DNA from: Amycolatopsis acidiphila
GTDB taxonomy: Bacteria > Actinomycetota > Actinomycetes > Mycobacteriales > Pseudonocardiaceae
NCBI RefSeq assembly: GCF_021391495.1
Contig: NZ_CP090063.1
Location: forward strand, 5,084,001-5,148,000
Length of the DNA stretch: 64,000 bases
Direction: 5' to 3'
The position numbers and the translations under genes were made by a program. Under the pieces are notes generated by a model that saw only the letters and a list, made by a program, of their open reading frames with translations, did no database searches and was not told the DNA's origin. Of the stretch, positions 56,606 to 64,000 are shown piece after piece (position 1 is the first letter of the stretch; every line of letters starts with the position of its first letter).

Positions 56606-57046
56606 ATGACCAAGACAGCCGACGAAGCGGAGCGTGCCGCCGACGAGGAGTCCGATCCGTTCACGGCGCTCAGCCGGTTCGTCCACGCGGTGGCCGAGCA
56701 CCGGGTTACGGTCCTCTGTCCGCTGCTCGCCGGCTACCCCATGGCCAACAGCCCGGAGCTGGAAACGCAGAAGAAGCGCGTGACCACCGGTGTGGACGCC
56801 CTCGTGCGCGCCGCACAACAGGCGGGCCAGGTGCGCGACGACGTGAGCTACAGCGACTTACTCATGTCACTTGCCGAACTCACCAGGCCGCTCGCAGGGT
56901 GGACCAGCATCGACCACCTCTCCCACCGCAACCTGCAGATATTTCTGGACGGTCTGCGCGGCCCGGCGCAGACGGAGCTCCCAGGCAGGCCGGCAACCGT
57001 CGAGGATCTCCGCGCGAACGCGAAAAAGAAACGCGATCGCGGTTGA
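56606..57046 (+). pseudogene. TetR regulator lacking its DNA-binding end
   Basis: The 146 residues from the ATG (TKTADEAERAADEESDPFTALSR to the end) match the C-terminal ligand domain of TetR regulators (FVHAVAEHRVTVLCPLLAGYP, LVRAAQQAGQVRDDVSYSDLLMSLAELTR). No helix-turn-helix is found upstream in any frame, and no Shine-Dalgarno is visible. It is a 5'-truncated remnant, or a DNA-binding-less protein if expressed. The tail KKKRDRG is basic. Confidence 0.65.
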
Positions 57047-57404
57047 CAGCGCTGAACAGCACCGGTCGACAGCCAGCGTGCTCGTGCCGACCGTAGCCAG
57101 GACGGCCCGGGGCGCGCGCCGGCGGGCAGCACTGTTGCAGCTCACCGAGTGGCACGAGTTCTTCGTCCTGTGCAGGCGAATTCCGCGCCGGGATTCGCAC
57201 GCCCGGACCGACGCACCGGCGTGGAACGGGCGGCGAGAATGGTTTACGCGAAAGCCGGTCGACAGGCCGAGGCCGCCGCGAAAGGGCCGGCGGGCCCCGC
57301 TCTCCTTTCCAACCACACACCCCAGCAGGGTCCGCCGGCGTCACGGCTTTCCGGTCTCCGTGTCCTTCCCGAGAACGGCGGGTTCGCCGCCGGTGTGGGC
57401 GAGG
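57047..57404. other. Gene-free stretch
   Basis: About 360 bases between the headless TetR and the AhpD-like gene. No coding features on either strand that I can defend and no clear hairpin followed by T residues. Confidence 0.4.
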
Positions 57405-57863
57405 TCAGCCGGCGACGTGGTACCGGCTGGTGATGGCAACGCGGTTGAAGGCGTTCATCACCGTGGCCAGCCACGCGACAGCCGAAATCTGATCCGCGGT
57501 GAGTGCGGCCGCTGCGGCGTCGTACTCCTCGTCGCTGACGTGACCGTCCGGCACACGGGTGATCGCCTCGGTCAGGCGCAGGGCGGCGCGGTCGGTCTCG
57601 GAGAAGTAGCCGGTCTCTCCCCATGCGGGCAGCACGGCGATCCGGTCGGGGTTTTCGCCCTTCTTGAGCGCATCACCGGTGTGCATGCGCAGGCAGAACG
57701 CGCAGCCGTTGAGCTGAGAGGTGCGGATCCTCAGCAGCTCGACCAGAAGCGGGTCAAGGCCCGCCGCGGCGGCGTTGTTCTCCACCTCCGCGGACAGGGC
57801 GATGAGGGCCTTGTAGGCGGCCGGGTGCTGCTTGTCGATGCTGACGCGCTGCGTGTTCGTCAC
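57405..57863 (-). CDS. AhpD-like carboxymuconolactone decarboxylase family protein
   Basis: A 152-residue CMD/AhpD-type protein with the redox motif CAFCLRMH (Cys54, Cys57, His61), typical of alkylhydroperoxidase-like members. GAAGGAACC before the GTG at 57863 is a good ribosome site and the GTG is preferred over an ATG seven codons earlier. It likely detoxifies peroxides or protects against nitrosative stress. CMD proteins are the classical partners of ECF41 sigma factors; here the ECF41 gene and its promoter lie just upstream, with a cupin gene between. Confidence 0.9.
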   Translation of the reverse strand: MTNTQRVSIDKQHPAAYKALIALSAEVENNAAAAGLDPLLVELLRIRTSQLNGCAFCLRMHTGDALKKGENPDRIAVLPAWGETGYFSETDRAALRLTEAITRVPDGHVSDEEYDAAAAALTADQISAVAWLATVMNAFNRVAITSRYHVAG

Positions 57864-57929
57864 GGTTCCTTCGCTTCTTTTCATGTGGCCTTACCGGCCG
57901 GTGGGATTTTTCGCCGTAGCGGTTTCGGG

Positions 57930-58339
57930 TTACCCGTGGGGGTCGTCGACCTTGAGCTCGGCTCCGGTGTCGGCGACGAAGACGACCAAGAGCCTGGCCC
58001 GGTCCGTCGAGCTGGTGTTCTCCGTCAGGACGTGGTGAGCACCCGGCTGCTCGACCCAGTTCTCGCCTGGGCGGAATGTGCTGTCGGGTTTGTCGTCGAG
58101 CTGGCTGCGCACGGTGCCTTCGAGAACGTAGGCGTAGACGAAAGCGCCGCCGTGCCGGTGCGGCGCCGCGCGTGCGCCGGGCGGCAGGTTGACGATCACC
58201 GACGTGAAGGTCTTGCCTTGCACATTCGGAAGGGCCTGCTGGAGCAGCGGGGTGAGGGTTTCGGTGGGTGGCCGGCCCCGGCCAGCGTGGCGACGGCCAG
58301 GATGCCACCGGCGATCCGCCGGACAGCGATGGCTTGCAT
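57930..58339 (-). pseudogene. Secreted cupin protein with a frameshift
   Basis: The ATG at 58339 has AAGGA six bases upstream and opens a typical secretion signal (MQAIAVRRIAGGILAVATLAGAG). After about 25 codons the frame no longer matches. One frame over, the mature cupin continues from PTETLTPLLQQALPNVQGK through VNLPPGARAAPHRHGGAFVYAYVLEG (metal-binding His pair) to the stop at 57930. The total of 410 nt is not a multiple of three. So a one-base indel near 58265 separates signal peptide and cupin. It is first behind the ECF41 promoter. The frameshift may be real or a sequencing error. Confidence 0.7.
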
Positions 58340-58424
58340 GACAGTCCTTACTCGGAGGGGGATCGATCGGCACACCTGCTCGCGAGCGTGTTCCTTCGTC
58401 GTCCCGTTTTCGTGTCATCAGGGA

Positions 58425-58451
58425 GACGAGGTAGCCCCTCCGGGTGTGACA
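58425..58451 (-). promoter_or_regulatory. ECF41-type promoter
   Basis: On the minus strand TGTCACA (58451-58445), 16 nt, CGTC (58428-58425). This is exactly the promoter consensus described for ECF41 sigma factors. It begins three bases after the ECF41 gene's stop and reads into the cupin and AhpD-like genes. Confidence 0.85.
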
Positions 58452-58453
58452 GC

Positions 58454-59344
58454 TCAGACGTGAGACAGTTTGTCCGGGTTGATGACCCTGCGGTACGCGG
58501 TGATCAGACCGTCTGTGATCTGCACCGTGTCGACGGAGTGGACGCGGCCCTGACGGTGGAACACGAGGGCGAGCTCGCCGCCGACCTCGACGAAATCGAT
58601 GTGGTCCGGACGCCACTGGCGACCCACTCGCACCATCACCTCGGCAATGCGCTCACCACCATGGATGGGCTTGCGTGCCGCCGAGACCTCGCCACCGCCG
58701 TCGGTGACGTAGACGGCGTCCGGGTGCAGGAGCCTGACCAGGCCGGCCAGGTCACCGGATTCGTAGGCGGCGCGGAAGGTCGCCAGCACTCGTTCGCGCT
58801 CCGCCTTCGGTGCCTGCGAACTGGGCTGCTTCGCCGTGGCCACCCGCCGTCGCGCCCGCGAGGCGAGCTGCCGGGCGGCCGGCCCGGAGACGTCCAGCAC
58901 TTCCGCGATCCGGCCGAACTCAAAACCGAAGACATCGTGCAGGACGAAGGCCACCCGCTCCGGCGGGCTCAGCTCCTCCATGATCAGCAGCATCGCCGCA
59001 GTGACGGACTCGTCGACGAGCACCGGCTCCGAGGCGTCCGGCCCCGTCAACAGCGGTTCCGGCAGCCACGGCCCGACATAGGCTTCTCGGCGTGAGCGAG
59101 CACTCTTGAGGATGTCGTACGACCGTCGCGCGGCCACCGTGACCAACCAGGCCCGCAGGTCATCGACCCCGTGCAGATCCGCTCCGGCCGCCCGCAGCCA
59201 CACGTCCTGGGCCACGTCCTCGGCATCGGCCACGCTCCCCAGCAGCCGGTAGGCCACGCCGAAGACCGCAGGTCGATGCGTCTCCCACTCGGAACCGAGC
59301 CTGTCCTCCTGCTCAGACCGTCGGGGCGCGTGCCCGTTACCCAT
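58454..59344 (-). CDS. ECF41-family RNA polymerase sigma factor
   Basis: A 296-residue sigma factor with sigma regions 2 (VFGVAYRLLGSVADAEDVAQDVWLRA) and 4 (LSPPERVAFVLHDVFGFEFGRIAEVL), then a SnoaL-like C-terminal domain of about 110 residues. The ECF41 signatures are visible: WLPEP in the linker (93-97), DGGG (215-218) and NPDKL near the end (289-293). In this group the C-terminal domain replaces an anti-sigma factor and tunes activity. Its target promoter lies directly after the gene and drives the cupin and AhpD-like genes. Confidence 0.93.
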   Translation of the reverse strand: MGNGHAPRRSEQEDRLGSEWETHRPAVFGVAYRLLGSVADAEDVAQDVWLRAAGADLHGVDDLRAWLVTVAARRSYDILKSARSRREAYVGPWLPEPLLTGPDASEPVLVDESVTAAMLLIMEELSPPERVAFVLHDVFGFEFGRIAEVLDVSGPAARQLASRARRRVATAKQPSSQAPKAERERVLATFRAAYESGDLAGLVRLLHPDAVYVTDGGGEVSAARKPIHGGERIAEVMVRVGRQWRPDHIDFVEVGGELALVFHRQGRVHSVDTVQITDGLITAYRRVINPDKLSHV

Positions 59345-59524
59345 GCAGCTCGCAACCTCCTCCGGCATGCGGATCCAGCGTATCCATCCGAATCCGGACG
59401 CTCGCACCGACGATCCCTGGGCAGGCCCTGACAGGGCTGCCTGCTGACCTGACAGGTCTTGGATCTCCGGCCCCCAGCCGGCGAGGGGTGGTGTCGCCGT
59501 CGCCGGGCACGGTTTCGGTTGCCC

Positions 59525-60634
59525 TCAACCGGGTTCGAGGAATGCGAGCATCTTCCGGCCGGCGTCCGGCGACGCCAGCAATTCCTGCATGCCCGCGGAC
59601 ATCCGGGCGGCAGCACTGGTGCGTTCGAACATCTCGCGTTCGTATTCCTTGACGGCGGCGGGAAAGTCGTCCGGGTCCGCGGCCAGCGCGAGGCCGAGCA
59701 GGGCGCCGTCGAGCAGCGCCATGTTGGCGCCCTGCCCCACCGGCGGCATCAGGTGCGCGGCATCGCCGAGCAGCGTGACGTCCGGCGTCGACGGCCAGGT
59801 CAGGCCGACCGGGAGGGTGGTGATCGACCGTGGCAGGACCGTATCGTCGCAGGCCGCGATCAGCGCGGTGAACCGTGGATCCCAGCCGGCGAACTCCTCG
59901 ATCAGGCCCGCCCGCGCGGCGGCTGGATCATCGAACGGGATCCCGCTGGTGACGAGCCAGTCCTCGGCGGTCCGGTAGAAGCCGAGGTAGACGCGCACGC
60001 GACCGTCGCCGTTGCGCTGCGCCGACAGGGATTGTCCGTTGCCGAGCACCCAGTAGTTACCGCGTCCCACCATCGCCGCGAGGTCGGGGTGGGTGCGGTC
60101 GATATCGGGAATGCCGAGTTCGACGACGTTCTGACCGGTGTGCGCCGGTCGGGCATTGGTGAGCAACGCGCGGACCCGGGATTCCGCGCCGTCGGCACCG
60201 ACCAGCAGGTCATACGTCGCACTGCTGCCGTCGGCGAAGTGCAGCACGCCATTGTCGGCCGATTCGAACGCGTGCCCCCAGCGCACCACGTGTTCGGGAA
60301 GAGCATCCAGCAGCAGGGTGCGCAGATCGGCACGATCGACCTCGGGCCGATCGAGCGGGGCGTCGTCGGGCGTGTCCTCCTGCAGCAGCAGGGTGCCGTC
60401 CGGCTCGAGAAGTCGCAGGTCCTGGCCTTCACCACGGGCAATCGCGTGGAACTGGTCGAGCAGACCGGCCTCGCGCAGCGCCCGCTGCCCGGAGTGGATG
60501 TCGAGCATGCCGCCCTGACCGCGCGCGCCACGCGACGATTCACGTTCGTACACGACGGCGTCGATGCCGTTCACGTGCAGCGCACGGGCGAGAACCAGGC
60601 CGCCGAGACCGGCTCCGACGATGGCGATGGGCAT
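59525..60634 (-). CDS. FAD-dependent monooxygenase, TetX-like
   Basis: A 369-residue aromatic-ring-type flavin monooxygenase. FAD motif IVGAGLGGLVLARALHVNG at the N-terminus, the second FAD motif LLVGADGAESRVR, and LLGDAAHLMPPVGQGANMALLDG. The sequence order and length resemble the TetX/MabTetX group, which hydroxylates tetracyclines or rifamycin-like molecules, but the substrate is unknown. GGAGAGG precedes the ATG. It diverges from a headless TetR remnant, so the ancestral unit was probably a TetR-controlled, drug-inducible monooxygenase. Confidence 0.87.
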   Translation of the reverse strand: MPIAIVGAGLGGLVLARALHVNGIDAVVYERESSRGARGQGGMLDIHSGQRALREAGLLDQFHAIARGEGQDLRLLEPDGTLLLQEDTPDDAPLDRPEVDRADLRTLLLDALPEHVVRWGHAFESADNGVLHFADGSSATYDLLVGADGAESRVRALLTNARPAHTGQNVVELGIPDIDRTHPDLAAMVGRGNYWVLGNGQSLSAQRNGDGRVRVYLGFYRTAEDWLVTSGIPFDDPAAARAGLIEEFAGWDPRFTALIAACDDTVLPRSITTLPVGLTWPSTPDVTLLGDAAHLMPPVGQGANMALLDGALLGLALAADPDDFPAAVKEYEREMFERTSAAARMSAGMQELLASPDAGRKMLAFLEPG

Positions 60635-60649
60635 GGTTGCCTCTCCTTC

Positions 60650-61106
60650 GATACGCCGTACCGCCGGAGACGGCTGGCGGGAGGTGCTGCGGTCTCTTGC
60701 CGAAGCCACTCGGCACGCCGTTCACGAGCACGAATGGCTCGCCGATCTCCTGGGCGGCCGGCCCCAGCTCGGGCCGCAGGCGCTGGCCAGCGGGGAGACC
60801 GTGGTGGCCGCACTGGGTGGCGTCGACCTCGACGCCGTCATGCCGGTGGTCGCCGCGGTCAACGCGTACGTGATCGGCGCGGTGCGTCGGGAGATCGCCG
60901 AGCGACGTGCCGAACGGGCCACCGGGATGGACGAGAAGCGTTGGCAGGCCTCGCTCGGGCCCTATCTGGAACGGGCCTTCGCCACCGGCCGATTCCCGGC
61001 GCTGGCAACGGTGGTGCGCGATGCCGCGCACCTGGACGCCGACCAGACCTTCCGGATCGGCCTCGACTTCCTGCTCGACGGCATCGAAGCCCGCATCTCA
61101 AGGTGA
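60650..61106 (+). pseudogene. TetR regulator remnant without HTH
   Basis: From GDGWREVLRSLAEATRHA onward the protein matches the TetR_C ligand domain (VMPVVAAVNAYVIGAVRREIAERRAE, PYLERAFATGRFPALATVV, FRIGLDFLLDGIEARIS). The homology starts abruptly at about 60650, 16 nt outside the monooxygenase ATG, and the DNA-binding N-terminus is missing. The break lies exactly between the divergent genes, suggesting a deletion that removed the operator side. Confidence 0.65.
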
Positions 61107-61243
61107 CGTGCGGACCTGCGAACGGTTCACCGGCGGCGGCCTCGAGCGCCCGGCCGCGGGTTCGATCCCTCCGGCATCGCCTGGCCATCGGACAAGTACC
61201 GGAGTCGGCACCGGGGTGCTCGAAGCCGATCGCGTCGGACTAA

Positions 61244-61849
61244 CTAACTGGCAGGACACTGCTCGCCGAGTTCGGGGCGAGCGTGCCGGTCCTGCAGGTA
61301 CTCGCGCAACAGACGCCGGCCGCGGTGAATACGGGACATCACCGTGCCGACGGGAGTGTCCATGATGCGCGCGATCTCCTTGTAGGCGAAGCCCCCGACG
61401 TCGGCGAGGTACACGGCGATGCGGAATTCCTCCGGCAGCAATCGCATGGCCCCTGTGAGATCGGAGCCCGGAAGGTGGTCGAGCGCGTCGGCCTCCGCTG
61501 AGCGTAGCCCCGTCGCGGTATGCGATTCGGCGCGCACCAACTGCCAGTCTTCGAGCACGTGCACGTCGCTGGGAGCCGGAGCCCGCTTGTTCTTGCGACA
61601 GGAGCTGATGAACGCGTTGGTGAGGATGCGATAGAGCCAGGCTTTCAGGTTGGTGCCCTCGTGGAACTGGTGAAAGGACACGTACGCCTTCAGGTACGTC
61701 TCCTGCGCGAGATCTTGCGCATCGTCCCGGTTGGACGTCAGGCGCAACGCCGCGGAGTAGACCTTGTCGTAGAACGGCAGTGCGTCCCGCTCGAACTGCC
61801 GTCTGTCGACGGTTCTGTCCGGAGAACGTCTCGTGATCGTGTGCGTCAT
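61244..61849 (-). CDS. SigR/SigH-type ECF sigma factor
   Basis: A 201-residue ECF sigma factor of the redox-stress type. Region 2 reads [32 protein letters not shown] and [16 protein letters not shown]; region 4 reads [46 protein letters not shown]. These are close to SigR of Streptomyces and SigH of mycobacteria. The zinc anti-sigma (RsrA-type, HxxxCxxC) that normally follows is absent: downstream is non-coding and then a TetR remnant. Possibly a paralog controlled in trans. ATG at 61849; a TTG one codon earlier is also possible. Confidence 0.9.
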   Translation of the reverse strand: MTHTITRRSPDRTVDRRQFERDALPFYDKVYSAALRLTSNRDDAQDLAQETYLKAYVSFHQFHEGTNLKAWLYRILTNAFISSCRKNKRAPAPSDVHVLEDWQLVRAESHTATGLRSAEADALDHLPGSDLTGAMRLLPEEFRIAVYLADVGGFAYKEIARIMDTPVGTVMSRIHRGRRLLREYLQDRHARPELGEQCPAS

Positions 61850-61882
61850 CAATGTCCCAGTCCTTCCAGAAAATGCGCGTCG

Positions 61883-62275
61883 CTAGCTGAGCTCACCGGT
61901 CAGGAACTGGGCACGGCCTTGTCCGAACGACCAGTCCTCGTCCCCGTTTTCAGTGATGGTCACGATCAGATCCTTGGCGTCGAGACCGGTGTCGTGAGCG
62001 AGAGCACCCGCGAGTAGTGCGTAGAACCGCTCCTTCTGCGCGCGCTGACGTCGCCGGCTGACGAGGTGCACGATCACCAAACGTGCCGAGCGGGCGATAC
62101 CCAGACCTGTGTCCAGGGCCGTGACCTCGTGCGCCGGATGGCTTCGGACCACCTGGTAGCGGTCGCGTTCCGGTACGTCGAACGCCCTTACGACTGCCGA
62201 GTGCACCGTGTCGAGCAGGGTTTGGATCTCGCCCGGCGCACGGCCGTCGAGAATGTCGATGTATACCAAGGGCAT
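61883..62275 (-). CDS. Tautomerase family protein
   Basis: A 130-residue protein beginning Met-Pro-Leu-Val, with Pro2 as the likely catalytic base after Met removal (PLVYIDILDGRAPGEIQTLLDTVHSAV). The double-length form with ERDRYQVVRSHPAHEV is typical of the tautomerase_2/MSAD-like group. AAGGAGAAC precedes the ATG. It lies 33 nt upstream of the SigR-like gene on the same strand and may be co-transcribed with it. Substrate unknown. Confidence 0.85.
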   Translation of the reverse strand: MPLVYIDILDGRAPGEIQTLLDTVHSAVVRAFDVPERDRYQVVRSHPAHEVTALDTGLGIARSARLVIVHLVSRRRQRAQKERFYALLAGALAHDTGLDAKDLIVTITENGDEDWSFGQGRAQFLTGELS

Positions 62276-62502
62276 CGGTGTTCTCCTTCAAGGTGTTCGC
62301 GAATCAGCGACCGCCACCGGGAACGCCAAAGACACCACGGCGACGTCTCACCCGCTGGCCCAAAACACCATCCCTGCCACCGGCCCGTTCGCGCTTCCCG
62401 GCCAGCGGTCCACTTCCCTACTGGCTACCCGGAACGGGCGATGGCTGACGGTCGAAACCGCCCGCAGACCGGTGATCCCGTGCGCCCTGCTCGTAGCCGA
62501 TC

Positions 62503-63582
62503 TCAGTCGGCCGACGGCTGCGGAGCGGACAGGTCCGCTACGTGCCGGTGGTGCCGGCCCGGGCTGGTGTGGATCCATACGCCATAGATCGCCCAACCGA
62601 GCAGCGACAGACCGAGCCAGCTGATGGCCCGGTACACCAGCACACTTGCGGCCGCGGGGCCGGGAGCGACGCCCGCGGTGACGAGCACCCCGAGCAGACC
62701 GGTCTCCGCCAGGCCGGCCCCACCCGGCAGGACCTGGAGCGCGATGCTGGCCTGCACGACCAGAAAGCCGACCGCGGCCACTGCCCACGGCACCGCAGGC
62801 CCTACTGCCACGATCACGGCGGTCAGCGTCACGTAGTCCAACAGCCAGCTGACCACGGCCAGACCGAACAGACCGAGCCATCGGATGCCCGGCCGCAACA
62901 GGGCCAACCGGGTGGCCAACCGTGCCGCACTCTGCTCGAGCCGCTGCGAGCGGCGGCTACGGCAGGTGGGGCAGCCGAGGGGTATCCGCCCGGCCGCCTC
63001 GAGCAGGCCGTGCAGGCCTCGTCGCAGCACCGCCGGATGCGTCAGCACGCCCCAGCCACCGCACGCGACCAGCACCACCAGCAGGGCGGCGAGCAACCCG
63101 GCCGGCAGGGGAACCCGGTGCGCCAGGCCGAGCGCGAGCGCGCCCAGCGCCACCAGCGTGATCATGTCGACCAACCCGGCGACCAGCACCGACCAGGACG
63201 CCAGTGCGGCGTCCACATTCCGGCGGCGCAACTGGTCGATCGCGTAGGCCAGCGCGCCGGCGCCACCCACGACCGGCACCGTGCTCGACACCGCGTTCTC
63301 CACGATGTTGATGCCTTGCACGGTGGGTACGGACAGGCGCGCACCGCCCACCAGGAGCAACTGCCGGTGCAGCTCCCCGTACACGCCCAGAGCCGCCACG
63401 CTGCACCCCACCGCGAGACCCAGCCATCCCCACCGCAGCTGGGCCAGCTGCGTGCCCGAGCCGGCCACCTCACCGACGAACCCCGGTATCCGCCACGCCA
63501 GGTAGCCGAGTGCGGCACCGACGATCGCCCAGTGCATCGCCTTGCGCGAGTGCCTGCGGACTGCCGTGCGCCAGGCGGTCAC
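62503..63582 (-). CDS. YbhN/UPF0104-type flippase-like membrane protein
   Basis: A 359-residue polytopic membrane protein with about eight hydrophobic helices and the lysylphosphatidylglycerol-synthase transmembrane pattern (GWLGLAVGCSVAALGVYGELHRQLL, VENAVSSTVPVVGGAGALAYAIDQLRRR, VLPGGAGLAETGLLGVLVTAGV). A cytoplasmic loop carries CPTCRSRRSQR. Family members move or modify lipids in the cell envelope. No glycosyltransferase or MprF catalytic domain is attached. GGGAGGAGTAT precedes the ATG. It stands alone. Confidence 0.85.
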   Translation of the reverse strand: MTAWRTAVRRHSRKAMHWAIVGAALGYLAWRIPGFVGEVAGSGTQLAQLRWGWLGLAVGCSVAALGVYGELHRQLLLVGGARLSVPTVQGINIVENAVSSTVPVVGGAGALAYAIDQLRRRNVDAALASWSVLVAGLVDMITLVALGALALGLAHRVPLPAGLLAALLVVLVACGGWGVLTHPAVLRRGLHGLLEAAGRIPLGCPTCRSRRSQRLEQSAARLATRLALLRPGIRWLGLFGLAVVSWLLDYVTLTAVIVAVGPAVPWAVAAVGFLVVQASIALQVLPGGAGLAETGLLGVLVTAGVAPGPAAASVLVYRAISWLGLSLLGWAIYGVWIHTSPGRHHRHVADLSAPQPSAD

Positions 63583-63637
63583 CGGGATACTCCTCCCGCC
63601 ATCGCTGAACGAAGCCGCATGCGGTCTTCCCGGCCAG

Positions 63638-63892
63638 TCACCGCGTCGCTGTCAGGGCTGTCATTTCCAGCCAGATACGACGATCGAGCAGCAGGTCGAT
63701 GTCAGCCCAGAACTTCTCCAGGACCTCGTGGCGCCACGCTGCGGTGTGTTCGATTCTTCGGTACAGCCGGGCGATGTGATGGTCCACCGTGGACGTGTCC
63801 GGGCACAGGTAAAGCGTGCCGCTGCGCCCGGTGACCGTAGTGAGCTCCCCGGGGAAGAACCGGTCGGACGCCGGCTCGTTCATCGGTGTCAT
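63638..63892 (-). CDS. Small protein of unknown function
   Basis: An 84-residue protein starting MTPMNEPASDRFFPGEL. It includes TLYLCPDTSTVDHHIARLYRRIEHTAAWRHEVLEKFWADIDLLLDRRIWLEM, which looks like a folded helical domain with several charged and aromatic residues. I do not recognise a family. The ATG at 63892 has GAGG about ten bases ahead; an in-frame ATG at 63976 is possible. It lies 55 nt beyond the start of the YbhN-like gene on the same strand and may be its operon partner. Confidence 0.6.
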   Translation of the reverse strand: MTPMNEPASDRFFPGELTTVTGRSGTLYLCPDTSTVDHHIARLYRRIEHTAAWRHEVLEKFWADIDLLLDRRIWLEMTALTATR

Positions 63893-64000
63893 GGAAAGAG
63901 CCTCGCAGCAACGCTCCCTGCGCACATTGCCGCCAGCGGTCGTCACGGTCCGGTGCTGCCCGGAATACGAGGACACCAGCTAGCCGGTATGGACGGCTAC

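Noticed and set aside
57036..57062. TTGACA near 57041 as a possible promoter
   Set aside because: It overlaps the stop of the TetR remnant, has no -10 and no gene follows on the plus strand.

Overview
The window is high-GC DNA with frequent GTG starts, many 4-nt ATGA/GTGA overlaps and many TetR, GntR, LacI and ECF sigma regulators. This points to an actinomycete; the mix of a sarcosine-oxidase operon, P450, ECF sigma factors and recurring tcCACTGTGGAc words fits Pseudonocardiaceae (Amycolatopsis-like). That is an inference from composition and gene content, not a database match. No rRNA, tRNA, CRISPR array or intact insertion sequence was seen.

Layout. 1-5515: the end of an unknown gene, a Ycf46-type AAA+ ATPase and a large helical-repeat CHAT protease-like protein, all on + and tightly packed; a candidate conflict or cell-death module. 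5516-7168: a leader with hairpins, then a short second Rho with substitutions in the bicyclomycin pocket. 7272-11327: a GlxA-type regulator diverging from a cyanamide-hydratase-like HD protein, a frame-shifted MFS gene and a quinone oxidoreductase. 11419-19338: a LacI regulator and a six-gene minus-strand operon (creatininase-like, class II aldolase, Tm-1-like, Zn dehydrogenase, LctP permease, DUF1537 kinase). Matching TGTAA-type operators at both ends join them into one carbon-acid regulon. 19667-20682: a decayed ABC permease. 20751-23820: a thioesterase diverging from a hydroxylaminobenzoate-lyase-like, nitroreductase and NTF2-like set. 23954-27168: a DNA alkylation-repair island with an ECF sigma, three Ogt paralogs, a Mug glycosylase and a tiny coupled ORF; the sigma gene and the distal ogt carry the same promoter-like sequence. 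27206-30698: small metabolic genes, an epimerase/TetR pair around twin palindromes, and a Clp-N protein.

30931-44572 handles choline, betaine and sarcosine carbon: a GntR gene diverges from glyA-soxBDAG-(sdaA fragment)-dimethylglycine dehydrogenase, and a BetI-like TetR diverges from betB-betA. Together they could run choline to betaine aldehyde to betaine and, after the first demethylation, dimethylglycine to sarcosine to glycine. However, the local glyA has an internal deletion and sdaA is only a stub. 44714-47489 is a self-contained P450-ferredoxin reductase-ferredoxin operon. 47622-50879 holds two small membrane-protein genes with the same long palindrome in front of each, followed by a NarL-type two-component system. 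50870-56380 holds an amidase, a TetR/NmrA-like pair with a 39-bp palindrome, and a patatin/acyltransferase pair. 56606-63892 contains two headless TetR remnants, an ECF41 sigma factor with a textbook ECF41 promoter before a cupin/AhpD pair, a TetX-like monooxygenase, a SigR-like sigma without a local anti-sigma, a tautomerase, a YbhN-like membrane protein and a small unknown protein.

The region looks accessory and partly decaying: several genes carry frameshifts, deletions or lost ends, next to compact systems whose regulators and operators can be matched by eye.
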